A DNA stretch of 9,697 nt from CAYSYY01 sp964576115 [NCBI: uncultured Gemmatimonadota bacterium] (lineage in GTDB: Bacteria; Blakebacterota; Blakebacteria; Blakebacterales), in the NCBI GenBank assembly GCA_964576115.1, contig CAZNUA010000010.1, forward strand, positions 1-9,697. The letters run 5' to 3'. The notes under the pieces are model-generated. The model was not told the origin of the DNA, did no database searches, and was given only the letters and a program-made list of their open reading frames with translations. The position numbers and the translations under genes were made by a program. This document shows, piece by piece, positions 1 through 6,202 of the stretch (within the stretch, counting starts at the first letter, position 1; every line of letters begins with the position of its first letter).

Positions 1-68
1 AGTATCAGGACAAGCGGGATGAAACCGTACCGGTTGTGCGCTCTGATTCGCCGGGCGAGCCGGTTCAC
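1..68 (-). CDS. Possible N-terminus of a membrane or secreted protein, cut by the window edge
   Basis: A minus-strand frame opens with GTG at 68-66, seven bases after the PurF-like stop codon, and stays open to the edge of the window. About 22 residues are visible: a basic start rich in Arg (residues 3-12) followed by a hydrophobic run, GFIPLVLIL. This is the usual look of a signal peptide or a first transmembrane helix with its N-terminus inside. Purine-rich AGGG and AGG stretches lie about 10 and 5 bases upstream of the GTG. The tight spacing suggests co-transcription with the upstream PurF-like gene. No family can be named from so short a piece, and the frame could still be a chance opening in GC-rich DNA. 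Confidence 0.4.
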   Translation of the reverse strand, partial: MNRLARRIRAHNRYGFIPLVLI

Positions 69-74
69 GCCTGC

Positions 75-1481
75 CTATCCCTGTCTGTTCCAGCAGTAGG
101 TGCAGACTTTCTCGCGTGGCAGCCCGATCGCTTCGATGAGATCGTCCAGACGCTGGTAGCGCAGGCTGGTCAGGCCGAGGCGCTCGCGGATCCGCTCGAC
201 CATGGCGGCGTATTCGGGTGAGTCGGGTTCGCAGAAAGCGGCAGGGACCTCGTCGGCGTTGTCGGTGAGTTCGGCGATCGCCCGGCGCCCGGCCAGATCG
301 AGCTCGGAGCGCGAGCGGGAGAAGTTGAGATAGGGGCAGGCATAGACGAGAGGGGGGCAGGCCGGGCGCATGTGGACCTCTTCGGCCCCGGCCTCGAACA
401 ACCGCGAGATGGTCTCGGAAAGCTGGGTTCCCCGCACGATCGAATCCTCGCAGAAGAGCAGCTTCTTGCCCCGGATCAGTTCGGGGATGGGGATCAGTTT
501 CATGATCGCCACCAGATCGCGTACGGTCTGATCCTGGGGCATGAAACTGCGCGGCCAGGTGGGGGTGTATTTCACAAACGGTCGGCCGTAGGGGATGCCC
601 CGGGCGTTGGCGTACCCGATGGCGTGAGCGCTTCCTGAGTCGGGGATGCCGGCTACCGTGTCGGGCTTCACGTCCGGATCTTCACGATCGGCCAGCTTCG
701 CTCCGCAGCGGTAGCGCACGTTTTCGACGTTGATCCCTTCGTAGTGAGAGGCGGGAAAACCGTAGTAGACCCAGAGGAAAGCGCAGATTTTCATCTCCTC
801 GCCCGGCGGGCGCATCTGCTCGATCTCTCCGGAGTTCAGGCGGACGATTTCGCCCGGACCGAGATAGGCCTCGATATCGAACCCGAGATTGGGCAGGGCG
901 CAGCTCTCCATGGTCGCCGCCCGGGCGCCGTCGCGCCGCCCCACGATAACCGGGGTGCGGCCCTGGCGATCGCGGGCCACATAGATCCCCTCGTCGGTCA
1001 GAAGCAGGATCGAACAGGAGCCCTCGATCGCCTCCTGAGCCAGGGTGAGTCCCTCGGTGAAGGTCGCCCCCTGATCGATGAGCAGGGCGGTGACCTCGGT
1101 CGGATTGGTGGTTTCCCCGCTCATCTCGATCAGATGAGCCTTGCGTTCGGCGAAGGCGGTGGCCACCAGCTCACCGAGATTCTGGATGACGCCGACGGTG
1201 ACGATGGCATAGGTGCCGAGGTGGGAGCGGACGATCAGGGGCTGGTCGTCGTAATCGCTGATGACACCGATCCCCCGGTTGCCTTGCAGATGGGGGAGAT
1301 CGTCTTCGAATTTCGATCGGAACTGGGCGTTGGTGATGTCGTGGATGTAGCGGACGATCCCGCCGGAATTCTTGGTGGCCAGCCCTCCCCGCATCGTTCC
1401 GAGATGGCTGTGGTAGTCGGTGCCGAAAAAGAGATCGCGGACGCAATCGCCCTTCGATGTCACCGCGAAGAAACCACCCAT
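75..1481 (-). CDS. Amidophosphoribosyltransferase-like protein (PurF paralogue lacking the glutaminase Cys)
   Basis: A 468-residue PurF homologue, close to the usual PurF length. In canonical PurF an N-terminal Ntn glutaminase domain supplies ammonia to a phosphoribosyltransferase domain that makes 5-phosphoribosylamine from PRPP, the first step of purine synthesis. The PRPP loop is intact (EDSIVRGT, residues 345-352), as are the PDSGSAHAIGYA block (from 280) and RSFMPQDQ (from 311). Cys233, Cys382 and the C-terminal CxxC (Cys460, Cys463) match in placement the four Fe-S ligands of the Bacillus-type enzyme. The N-terminus is unusual. It reads MGGFFAV where PurF has MCGIFG, so the nucleophile Cys is absent. 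The Arg-containing RY(S/A)T motif and the HNG motif are also replaced (GIGVISDYD at 70-78; VTVGVIQN at 94-101). The start at 1481 is chosen over an upstream ATG (1553) because GGAGG lies 8 bases before it and the homologous domain begins there. It may be ammonia-dependent, or a PRPP-using enzyme with another job. Confidence 0.9.
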   Translation of the reverse strand: MGGFFAVTSKGDCVRDLFFGTDYHSHLGTMRGGLATKNSGGIVRYIHDITNAQFRSKFEDDLPHLQGNRGIGVISDYDDQPLIVRSHLGTYAIVTVGVIQNLGELVATAFAERKAHLIEMSGETTNPTEVTALLIDQGATFTEGLTLAQEAIEGSCSILLLTDEGIYVARDRQGRTPVIVGRRDGARAATMESCALPNLGFDIEAYLGPGEIVRLNSGEIEQMRPPGEEMKICAFLWVYYGFPASHYEGINVENVRYRCGAKLADREDPDVKPDTVAGIPDSGSAHAIGYANARGIPYGRPFVKYTPTWPRSFMPQDQTVRDLVAIMKLIPIPELIRGKKLLFCEDSIVRGTQLSETISRLFEAGAEEVHMRPACPPLVYACPYLNFSRSRSELDLAGRRAIAELTDNADEVPAAFCEPDSPEYAAMVERIRERLGLTSLRYQRLDDLIEAIGLPREKVCTYCWNRQG

Positions 1482-1489
1482 GACCGGTG

Positions 1490-1494
1490 CCTCC
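1490..1494 (-). promoter_or_regulatory. Shine-Dalgarno sequence deciding the PurF-like start
   Basis: The minus strand reads GGAGG here, with an 8-base spacer to the ATG at 1481-1479. This is near-ideal spacing and supports translation from MGGFF rather than from the upstream in-frame ATG at 1553. It matters because the shorter start confirms that residue 2, the place of the PurF nucleophile Cys, is Gly. Confidence 0.75.
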
Positions 1495-1513
1495 AGGTTG
1501 AAGCTTCTGCAAC

Positions 1514-1542
1514 ATAGTGAGAATGGTACTGCGTTCCGACAA
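1514..1542 (-). promoter_or_regulatory. Weak candidate promoter for the PurF-like gene
   Basis: The minus strand carries TTGTCG (1542-1537) and CACTAT (1519-1514) separated by 17 bases. They match the sigma70 consensus hexamers at four and three positions. The implied transcription start, near 1507, would give a leader of about 26 bases ahead of the ribosome binding site. The match is modest and could be chance. No purine-repressor operator or riboswitch was recognised in the leader. Confidence 0.3.
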
Positions 1543-1581
1543 CCTTCTGGCATGTTGCCGGTCGAACCTGTTGCTCATGCG

Positions 1582-1610
1582 TTGACACCCGCAGTCCGGC
1601 GGCGTAGCGT
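1582..1610 (+). promoter_or_regulatory. Sigma70-type promoter for nagZ
   Basis: A perfect TTGACA (1582-1587) is followed by a 17-base spacer and TAGCGT (1605-1610), which keeps the first, second and last bases of the -10 consensus. Transcription would begin near 1617. This leaves a leader of about 27 bases that contains the GAGGGGG ribosome binding site (1631-1637) ahead of the ATG at 1644. The perfect -35 and its placement in the only intergenic gap before nagZ make this the most convincing promoter in the window. Confidence 0.6.
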
Positions 1611-1643
1611 GCGGGCAGGACCTGACCGCTGAGGGGGCTCACC

Positions 1644-3527
1644 ATGCTGAAAGATGTCGATCGGAACGGGGCCGGGCCCCGGGGTCTTCTTCTGCTGCTG
1701 CTCGTTCTCCTGCTCGGCACACTGGACAGCGGTTGTACTCTTTTCCGGCTGGGACGCGATCCGCTCTCGCCGGCGGCTCAGGAGCGCTGGATCGAGGACA
1801 CTCTGGCTGGAATGAACCTGCGCGAGCAGGTCGCCAGCCTGGTGGTCATCGAGGTCGTGGCCGGGTTCGCCAACGAAAACGATCCCGAACGGCGCCGGAT
1901 CGAGGCCCTGGTATCCGAGACGGGGGTAGGGGGTATCGCCATGTGGCATGGCGATCCCTGGGACGAAGCTCTCACCATCGCCCGTCTGCAGGACCTGGCT
2001 CCCCGGCCGCTGCTGGTCGCGGCCGACAACGAGTGGGGACTCTCGCAACGGGTGCGGGAGTCCAGTACCTTCCCGAAGGCGATGGCCCTGGGAGCGACCC
2101 GCGACACCGCCCTGGCTCGAGCCGCCGGATTCGTGACCGGGCGGGAAACGCGCGCCGTGGGCATTCACATGGGCTATGCCCCGGTCGCCGACGTCAACTC
2201 CAACCCCCTCAATCCGATCATCAGTGTACGTTCCTTCGGCGAGGATCCCGGGCTGGTGTCCCGCCTGGCCGTGGCCTGGGCCCGGGGAGCCCGCTCGGCG
2301 GGGATCCTGACTACCGCCAAGCACTTCCCCGGTCATGGCAACGTGAGCGTGGACAGTCATGTCGAACTGCCCGTGGTCGAGGCCGATCGCGAGCGGCTCG
2401 ACCGGGTCGAACTGGCCCCCTTCCGGGCCCTGATCGCCGACGGAGTGGAGGCGGTCATGACCGCTCACCTCTGGGTCACCGCGCTCGATCCCTCAGAAAC
2501 CGTCCCGGCCTCGATCTCGGAAAACGTGACTGCCCGGCTGCTCCGGGAAGAGCTCGGGTTCGATGGCCTCATCGTGACCGATGCCCTGCGCATGGGCGCC
2601 ATCGTACGCCACTACGGGGTCGAGGAAGCGGCCGTGCGCACCATCGCCGCGGGAGCCGATCTGATCCTCCTGCCCGCCGATACCCACCGGAGCATTGAGG
2701 GAATCATGGTCGCGGTCCAGGAGGGGCGCCTGGAACCCGACCTCATCACCCGCGCCGCCCGTCGTTTGCTCACGGTCAAGGCCCGGCTCGGTCTGCACGT
2801 TGAGCGGCACCCGCCGCTGAATGCCGTCGATCGGGCGGTAGCCGATCCCGCCGCCCTCCATCTGGCCCGCACCATCGCCGAGCGGGCGGTAACGGTCATC
2901 CGCAACGAGGGCGATCTGCTGCCTCTCGGCACGGGTTCCGCTCCTGCTGCGGTCGAGCGGGGCGAGTGGACGTCCCTGGCCCCGCCCCGGCGAGCCGGTC
3001 CCTTCACTCCCCGGCACCTTGCTCTGGATCCCGACCGGGTTCTCTTTCTCGGACTTTCGAGCGATCCCGGCAGCGGTCCCGTCGGCCGGGAGTTTTTCGA
3101 ACCCCTGCGCTCTCTCTACCCCGGAGCACGGCACCTCTGGCTCTATCCCGGATCCACCCGGGCACAGACCGAGGCTGTCCTGAGTGCGGTCGAGAACGCT
3201 TCTCTGACCCTGACGGCGGTCGTGAGCCGGGTGAGGGATCAAAAGGGGCATGCAGCGGTTCTCGACGAACACGCCCGCCTGCTCACCTACATTGCGGCCC
3301 GGCGTATCCCGACTGTCGTGGCAGCCTTCGGGCCGCCCTATTTCCTGATGCAGTTTCCGACCGTGACAGCTTACCTGGCGGCTTACGATTACGGCCCGGT
3401 GGCCCAGCGCGCGGCGGGGGAGGTGGTCCTCGGGGCCGTGGGAGCCCGGGGGAGGCTCCCCGTTTCACTGCCCGGATTGTACGAGATCGGGTGGGGAATT
3501 ACTGTCGGCCCCGAGCCGGAGCGATAA
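1644..3527 (+). CDS. nagZ: Beta-N-acetylhexosaminidase NagZ, GH3 family, exported
   Basis: A 627-residue two-domain NagZ that would remove beta-linked GlcNAc from the non-reducing end of peptidoglycan fragments outside the cytoplasm. A hydrophobic leader (residues 14-27) ends at LDSGC with Cys31. The lipobox is imperfect because Asp sits at -3, so lipidation is likely but not certain. The GH3 TIM-barrel domain (about 45-385) has AADNEWG at 126-132, SVRSFGEDP from 194, the NagZ signature KHFPGHG (226-232) with its DSH loop (237-239), and VTDALRMG (311-318). By family knowledge Asp237-His239 form the acid/base dyad and Asp313 is the nucleophile, close to the positions in Bacillus subtilis NagZ. 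A GH3 C-terminal domain fills the rest, as in the Bacillus enzyme and unlike the short single-domain proteobacterial NagZ. The ATG has GAGGGGG 6 bases upstream. The 3' end overlaps the convergent serine hydrolase gene by 29 bp, so no classical terminator fits between them. Confidence 0.93.
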   Translation: MLKDVDRNGAGPRGLLLLLLVLLLGTLDSGCTLFRLGRDPLSPAAQERWIEDTLAGMNLREQVASLVVIEVVAGFANENDPERRRIEALVSETGVGGIAMWHGDPWDEALTIARLQDLAPRPLLVAADNEWGLSQRVRESSTFPKAMALGATRDTALARAAGFVTGRETRAVGIHMGYAPVADVNSNPLNPIISVRSFGEDPGLVSRLAVAWARGARSAGILTTAKHFPGHGNVSVDSHVELPVVEADRERLDRVELAPFRALIADGVEAVMTAHLWVTALDPSETVPASISENVTARLLREELGFDGLIVTDALRMGAIVRHYGVEEAAVRTIAAGADLILLPADTHRSIEGIMVAVQEGRLEPDLITRAARRLLTVKARLGLHVERHPPLNAVDRAVADPAALHLARTIAERAVTVIRNEGDLLPLGTGSAPAAVERGEWTSLAPPRRAGPFTPRHLALDPDRVLFLGLSSDPGSGPVGREFFEPLRSLYPGARHLWLYPGSTRAQTEAVLSAVENASLTLTAVVSRVRDQKGHAAVLDEHARLLTYIAARRIPTVVAAFGPPYFLMQFPTVTAYLAAYDYGPVAQRAAGEVVLGAVGARGRLPVSLPGLYEIGWGITVGPEPER

Positions 3528-4722
3528 TCGCCGCGGCCACAACGTTGCTGACCTTCGAGCGCAAGGGTACGACACTGCCTCTGTCATCGGGATGGACGCG
3601 ATTGGTGAGCAGGATCACGAAGAGATCCTGCTCGGGATCGATCCAGACGCTGGTGCCGGTATACCCCGAATGACCGAAGGAAAAGGGACCGAGCAGATCA
3701 CCCCGGATATTGGCGTAGGGACTGGAAATGTCGAATCCGAAGCCCCGTCCCACGATCCGGTCTTCCGACATGGCTCGCACGGTCAGGGGAGAGAAGATTC
3801 TCGTCCCGCCGTAGGTGCCGCCGTTGAGCAGCATCTGACAGTAACGGGCGATATCGGCGGCGGTCGAGAACAGCCCGGCACTGCCGCCCTCGCCCCCGAC
3901 CAGGCGGCTCATCGGATCGTGAACCACCCCGCGTAACACCCCCCCGGCAACCCGCTCGGTCGGAGCCACGCGGGCGATCCGTCCTGCTTCGGGATAAAAA
4001 CCGGTATCGGTCATTCCGAGCGGGGCATAGATCTCGGTTCGGGTGAATTCATCCAGGCTCATCCCCGACACGCGTCGGATGAGGCGGGCCAGGGTGTGAT
4101 AGTTGATGTCGCTGTAGATAAAACGCTCACCCGGTCCGGTCTCGGGATCGTGATCGCAGATCCACCACCAGACAGCTTCGGGGCAGTAAGCTCCGTAGCG
4201 GGACTGCAGGGTGCCGACCGGCACCCCCGGCGGCAGGCCTGAGGTGTGGGTCAGCAGGTGGGAAACGCGGATGCCCCCCTTGCCCCCGGCAGCGAACTCG
4301 GGCAGGTAGACGCTCACCCGGTCCTCCAGCCGCACCCGGCCCCTCTCGACCAGGCGCATAACCGCCGCGGCGGTGGCCAGCGGCTTGGTCATCGAGGCCA
4401 GGTCGAAGATGGTGTCGAGAGTCATCTCTTCGGGCCCCGGTTCGAGCGCGCGCGCCCCCCAGGCTCCTTCGTAGACGATCCGTCCGCTGCGGGCGACGAG
4501 AAGAACCGCACCCGGGATGGTGCCGCGCTCGATCTCCTCACCGATCACCTCCTCGAGGGCCGCCAGACGGTCGCTGTCCATCCCGACCGCTTCAGCCCGT
4601 CCGGGATGCAGACTCGGGGCGGCGAGCGAGCCCGCACATCCGGCGACAGCCGCCAGGAGCAGTGCCGCCGCAGCCGTCGGCCACAGCCGTGCGGGGACCT
4701 GACGCCGATCGGTACGAATGAT
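3499..4722 (-). CDS. amiE: Serine hydrolase of the beta-lactamase family, AmiE/YbbE-like N-acetylmuramyl-L-alanine amidase, putative lipoprotein
   Basis: A class C beta-lactamase/esterase-fold hydrolase (PF00144 type). Numbering from the Met at 4581, the motifs are S63-M-T-K66 (nucleophile and base), Y156-S-D and HSGYTG (304-309, the KTG equivalent). GGEGGSAGLFSTAADIARY (229-247) is typical of YbbE/AmiE and of the beta-lactamase halves of GH3 fusion proteins. AmiE in Bacillus subtilis cuts the MurNAc-L-Ala amide in an exo-lytic way, and its gene sits between nagZ and namZ, as here. The ATG at 4581 is probably not the start. The open frame continues upstream and encodes an Arg-rich stretch, a hydrophobic run and a canonical lipobox VAGC (Cys codon at 4638-4636). 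It contains no ATG, GTG or TTG, and AGGAG (4735-4731) precedes ATC, ATC and ATT codons. I take the ATC at 4722 (407 residues), with 4725 or 4719 as alternatives. The amidase role rests on context; esterase or penicillin-binding activity is possible. Confidence 0.88.
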   Translation of the reverse strand: MIRTDRRQVPARLWPTAAAALLLAAVAGCAGSLAAPSLHPGRAEAVGMDSDRLAALEEVIGEEIERGTIPGAVLLVARSGRIVYEGAWGARALEPGPEEMTLDTIFDLASMTKPLATAAAVMRLVERGRVRLEDRVSVYLPEFAAGGKGGIRVSHLLTHTSGLPPGVPVGTLQSRYGAYCPEAVWWWICDHDPETGPGERFIYSDINYHTLARLIRRVSGMSLDEFTRTEIYAPLGMTDTGFYPEAGRIARVAPTERVAGGVLRGVVHDPMSRLVGGEGGSAGLFSTAADIARYCQMLLNGGTYGGTRIFSPLTVRAMSEDRIVGRGFGFDISSPYANIRGDLLGPFSFGHSGYTGTSVWIDPEQDLFVILLTNRVHPDDRGSVVPLRSKVSNVVAAAIIAPARGRQ

Positions 4723-4735
4723 GATTCGGTCTCCT
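4717..4735 (-). promoter_or_regulatory. Ribosome binding site with rare ATC/ATT start codon of amiE
   Basis: The minus strand reads AGGAG (4735-4731) followed by ACCGA and then ATC ATC ATT, which are 5, 8 and 11 bases from the AGGAG. All three codons are in frame with the serine hydrolase and lead straight into a lipoprotein signal peptide. No ATG, GTG or TTG occurs in this frame between the upstream stop (4785-4783) and the internal ATG at 4581. A CTG at 4686 would leave a signal peptide with almost no positive charge. A sequencing error that destroys an ATG is the main alternative. Confidence 0.55.
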
Positions 4736-4785
4736 GACCGGGTGGTGATTTTTCGGGCCCGGGCAAATCCCGGTAACCCGTCTCA

Positions 4786-4815
4786 GATATACACCCCCGG
4801 CCGACGGGAGGAAAG
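4786..4815 (-). promoter_or_regulatory. Candidate promoter for amiE
   Basis: On the minus strand CTTTCC (4815-4810) and TATATC (4791-4786) are 18 bases apart. The -10-like hexamer matches four consensus bases; the upstream element matches sigma70 -35 poorly. Transcription would start near 4779, about 57 bases before the proposed ATC start. The call rests mainly on the mirror-image copy of the same arrangement facing namZ. Confidence 0.4.
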
Positions 4816-4848
4816 GCCCGGCCGGGAGGGCTTTCCCCGACCCCGGCC
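4811..4848. repeat. GC-rich overlapping hairpins between the divergent promoters
   Basis: GGCCGGG (4820-4826) can pair with CCCGGCC (4842-4848), with an inner GGG-CTTT-CCC stem-loop (4828-4837). A competing hairpin pairs GAAAG and GCCC (4811-4819) with GGGCTTTC (4828-4835), leaving one bulged G. The structures lie upstream of both predicted transcription starts, so they would act at the DNA level (operator or spacer symmetry) rather than as an RNA leader. There is no T-tract that would make them a terminator. Confidence 0.35.
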
Positions 4849-4861
4849 TTTGGGCTATATC
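4831..4861 (+). promoter_or_regulatory. Candidate promoter for the namZ operon
   Basis: CTTTCC (4831-4836) and TATATC (4856-4861) lie 19 bases apart, mirroring the arrangement facing amiE. Transcription would start near 4868 and give a leader of about 33 bases before the GTG at 4901. The -35 resemblance is weak, so a non-sigma70 factor or an activator-dependent promoter is possible. Confidence 0.4.
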
Positions 4862-4900
4862 TGAGGGGTATGGATCACGCCAGCCGCCGGGAGGAGCCGT

Positions 4901-6166
4901 GTGGCGGAAAGAAGAAAGATCCGGGATCAGATCGGCCGGGCCGGGATGTTCCTGCTCCTGCTCGCCACGGTCGCCTGCAGTACGGACCGCCCCGTGCTGA
5001 CCGGAGCCGACGTACTCATGGCCAAGGGGTGGGAGGCCGCCACCGGGCTCGACCCGGTACCGCTCGGAGTGGTGACCAACCACACCGGCCGGCTCAGCGA
5101 CGGCACCCACCTCGTCGATGCCCTGCTCGACGCGGGACTCGAGGTACGGGCCATCTTCAGCCCCGAACACGGCTTCGAGGGTTCTGCCGCCGAAGGAGCC
5201 CGGATCTACTCGGCCGGTGAGGAGTACCGAGGGGTACCGATTCACTCTCTCTACGGCGTTTCGACCCGGCCCGACTCCAGCCATCTGGTCGGCCTCAGAG
5301 TCCTGCTCTTCGACATCCAGGACGTGGGAGCGCGATTTTATACATATACCAGTACCATGGCCCGCACCATGGAGGCGGCCGCGGCACGCTCGCTGACCTA
5401 CGTCGTGCTCGACCGGCCCAATCCGATCGGAGGGCTTGCGGTCGAGGGGCCGGTGCTTTCGTCCGAACTGGCTTCTTTCGTCGGCCTGTTCCCGGTCCCG
5501 ATCCGCCATGGCTTCACGATCGCCGAGTACGCCTCCTGGATAATCGGTGAGGGACACCTGACCGGCGGCGAAGGACTCGATCTGCGGGTAGTCACGATGC
5601 AGGGCTGGGAACGGCGGATGCGGTATGAGGACACCGGCGTGCCCTGGGTTCGTCCCTCCCCCAACATGGCCACTCCGCTCACGGCTCTGGTCTACCCCGG
5701 ACTCTGCCTGATAGAGGGCACCAATCTCTCCGAAGGGCGGGGGACCGAGCGTCCCTTCGAACTCGTCGGTGCCCCCTGGGCGGACGGGGAGCAGGTGGCC
5801 GACACCCTCAACGATCTGAATCTGCCGGGAGTGCGCTTTGCCCCCGTGCGGTTTACGCCCGGTCAACCGGGGAGTGCGGTGGAAGTGAAGTGGAAGGGGG
5901 AGGTGTGCGGGGGGATCGAGGTCGACGTAACCGATCCCGACGCCTTTCGTCCTGTGGTGACGGGGGTGACCGTGGTCCGCACCTTCCGTCATCTTTATCC
6001 CGATCTCTTCCGCTGGCGCCAGGCCCACTTCGACCGGCTGACCGGTGTCGTGTGGCTGCGTGAAGGGATCGAAGCCGGGCACGATCCCCTGACCCTTGCC
6101 GGACGCTGGTCAGACCAGACCCGGCAGTGGCGACAGGAGGCCATACCGTACCGGCTCTATCCATGA
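4901..6166 (+). CDS. namZ: Exo-beta-N-acetylmuramidase NamZ (GH171, DUF1343), putative lipoprotein
   Basis: A 421-residue member of the DUF1343/YbbC family. Its characterised Bacillus subtilis member, NamZ, releases terminal MurNAc from the non-reducing end of peptidoglycan chains. Conserved blocks seen are VTNHTG (58-63), FSPEHGF (86-92), DIQDVGARFYTYTSTM (138-153), DRPNPIGG (171-178), PSPNMATP (252-259) and EGTNLSEGRGT (272-282), with the family's usual two-part layout and length. Glu89 in the SPEHG motif is a likely active-site residue, which is inference. A basic start (RRK) and a hydrophobic stretch end at ATVAC with Cys26, an acceptable though not perfect lipobox. The start is GTG at 4901, with GGGAGGAG just upstream (4889-4896); the internal ATG at codon 16 has no such site and would drop the positive charges. 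It is the first gene of a probable operon with the S9 peptidase and Ntn hydrolase genes, and is divergent from amiE. Confidence 0.93.
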   Translation: MAERRKIRDQIGRAGMFLLLLATVACSTDRPVLTGADVLMAKGWEAATGLDPVPLGVVTNHTGRLSDGTHLVDALLDAGLEVRAIFSPEHGFEGSAAEGARIYSAGEEYRGVPIHSLYGVSTRPDSSHLVGLRVLLFDIQDVGARFYTYTSTMARTMEAAAARSLTYVVLDRPNPIGGLAVEGPVLSSELASFVGLFPVPIRHGFTIAEYASWIIGEGHLTGGEGLDLRVVTMQGWERRMRYEDTGVPWVRPSPNMATPLTALVYPGLCLIEGTNLSEGRGTERPFELVGAPWADGEQVADTLNDLNLPGVRFAPVRFTPGQPGSAVEVKWKGEVCGGIEVDVTDPDAFRPVVTGVTVVRTFRHLYPDLFRWRQAHFDRLTGVVWLREGIEAGHDPLTLAGRWSDQTRQWRQEAIPYRLYP

Positions 6167-6202
6167 ACACGGTCTGTCAGAACCTTCAACCCGGAGTCGA
6201 TA

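Larger units (their letters stand above)
4782..4865. repeat. Inverted repeat TATATCTGAG framing the amiE/namZ divergent promoter region
   Basis: CTCAGATATA at 4782-4791 is the exact reverse complement of TATATCTGAG at 4856-4865, so each strand carries the same 10-bp word pointing at its own gene, with 64 bp between the copies. Each copy starts with TATATC, a plausible -10 element. A CTTTCC word lies 18 (minus) or 19 (plus) bases upstream of it on the same strand. The rest of the 4723-4900 gap has no coding content beyond the features listed here. The arrangement suggests matched divergent promoters or a shared regulator site. Confidence 0.6.

Noticed and set aside
19-99. 26-codon plus-strand frame beginning ATG at 19
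   Set aside because: It overlaps the 3' end of the PurF-like gene by 25 bp, has no convincing ribosome binding site, and is open to the window edge, so it could equally be noise.
744-1517. 257-codon plus-strand open frame
   Set aside because: It is antisense to the PurF-like gene, with no domain seen in the translation.
1482-1553. Upstream ATG at 1553 as the PurF-like start
   Set aside because: The extra 24 residues are not typical of the family, and GGAGG is placed 8 bases before the ATG at 1481.
1575-3272. Two long minus-strand frames (297 and 259 codons)
   Set aside because: Both are antisense to nagZ, whose GH3 motifs are intact throughout; they are compositional shadows.
4579-4581. 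ATG at 4581 as the real start of the serine hydrolase
   Set aside because: No good ribosome binding site precedes it, the surrounding residues resemble an internal part of the family, and a complete in-frame lipoprotein signal lies upstream.
4811-4848. Hairpins as an intrinsic terminator or riboswitch
   Set aside because: There is no T-tract, they sit upstream of both predicted transcription starts in a divergent gap, and no known riboswitch core was recognised.
4592-6082. 496-codon minus-strand open frame
   Set aside because: It is antisense to namZ and would also overlap the signal peptide region of the serine hydrolase in another frame. It shows no family motif and no convincing start.
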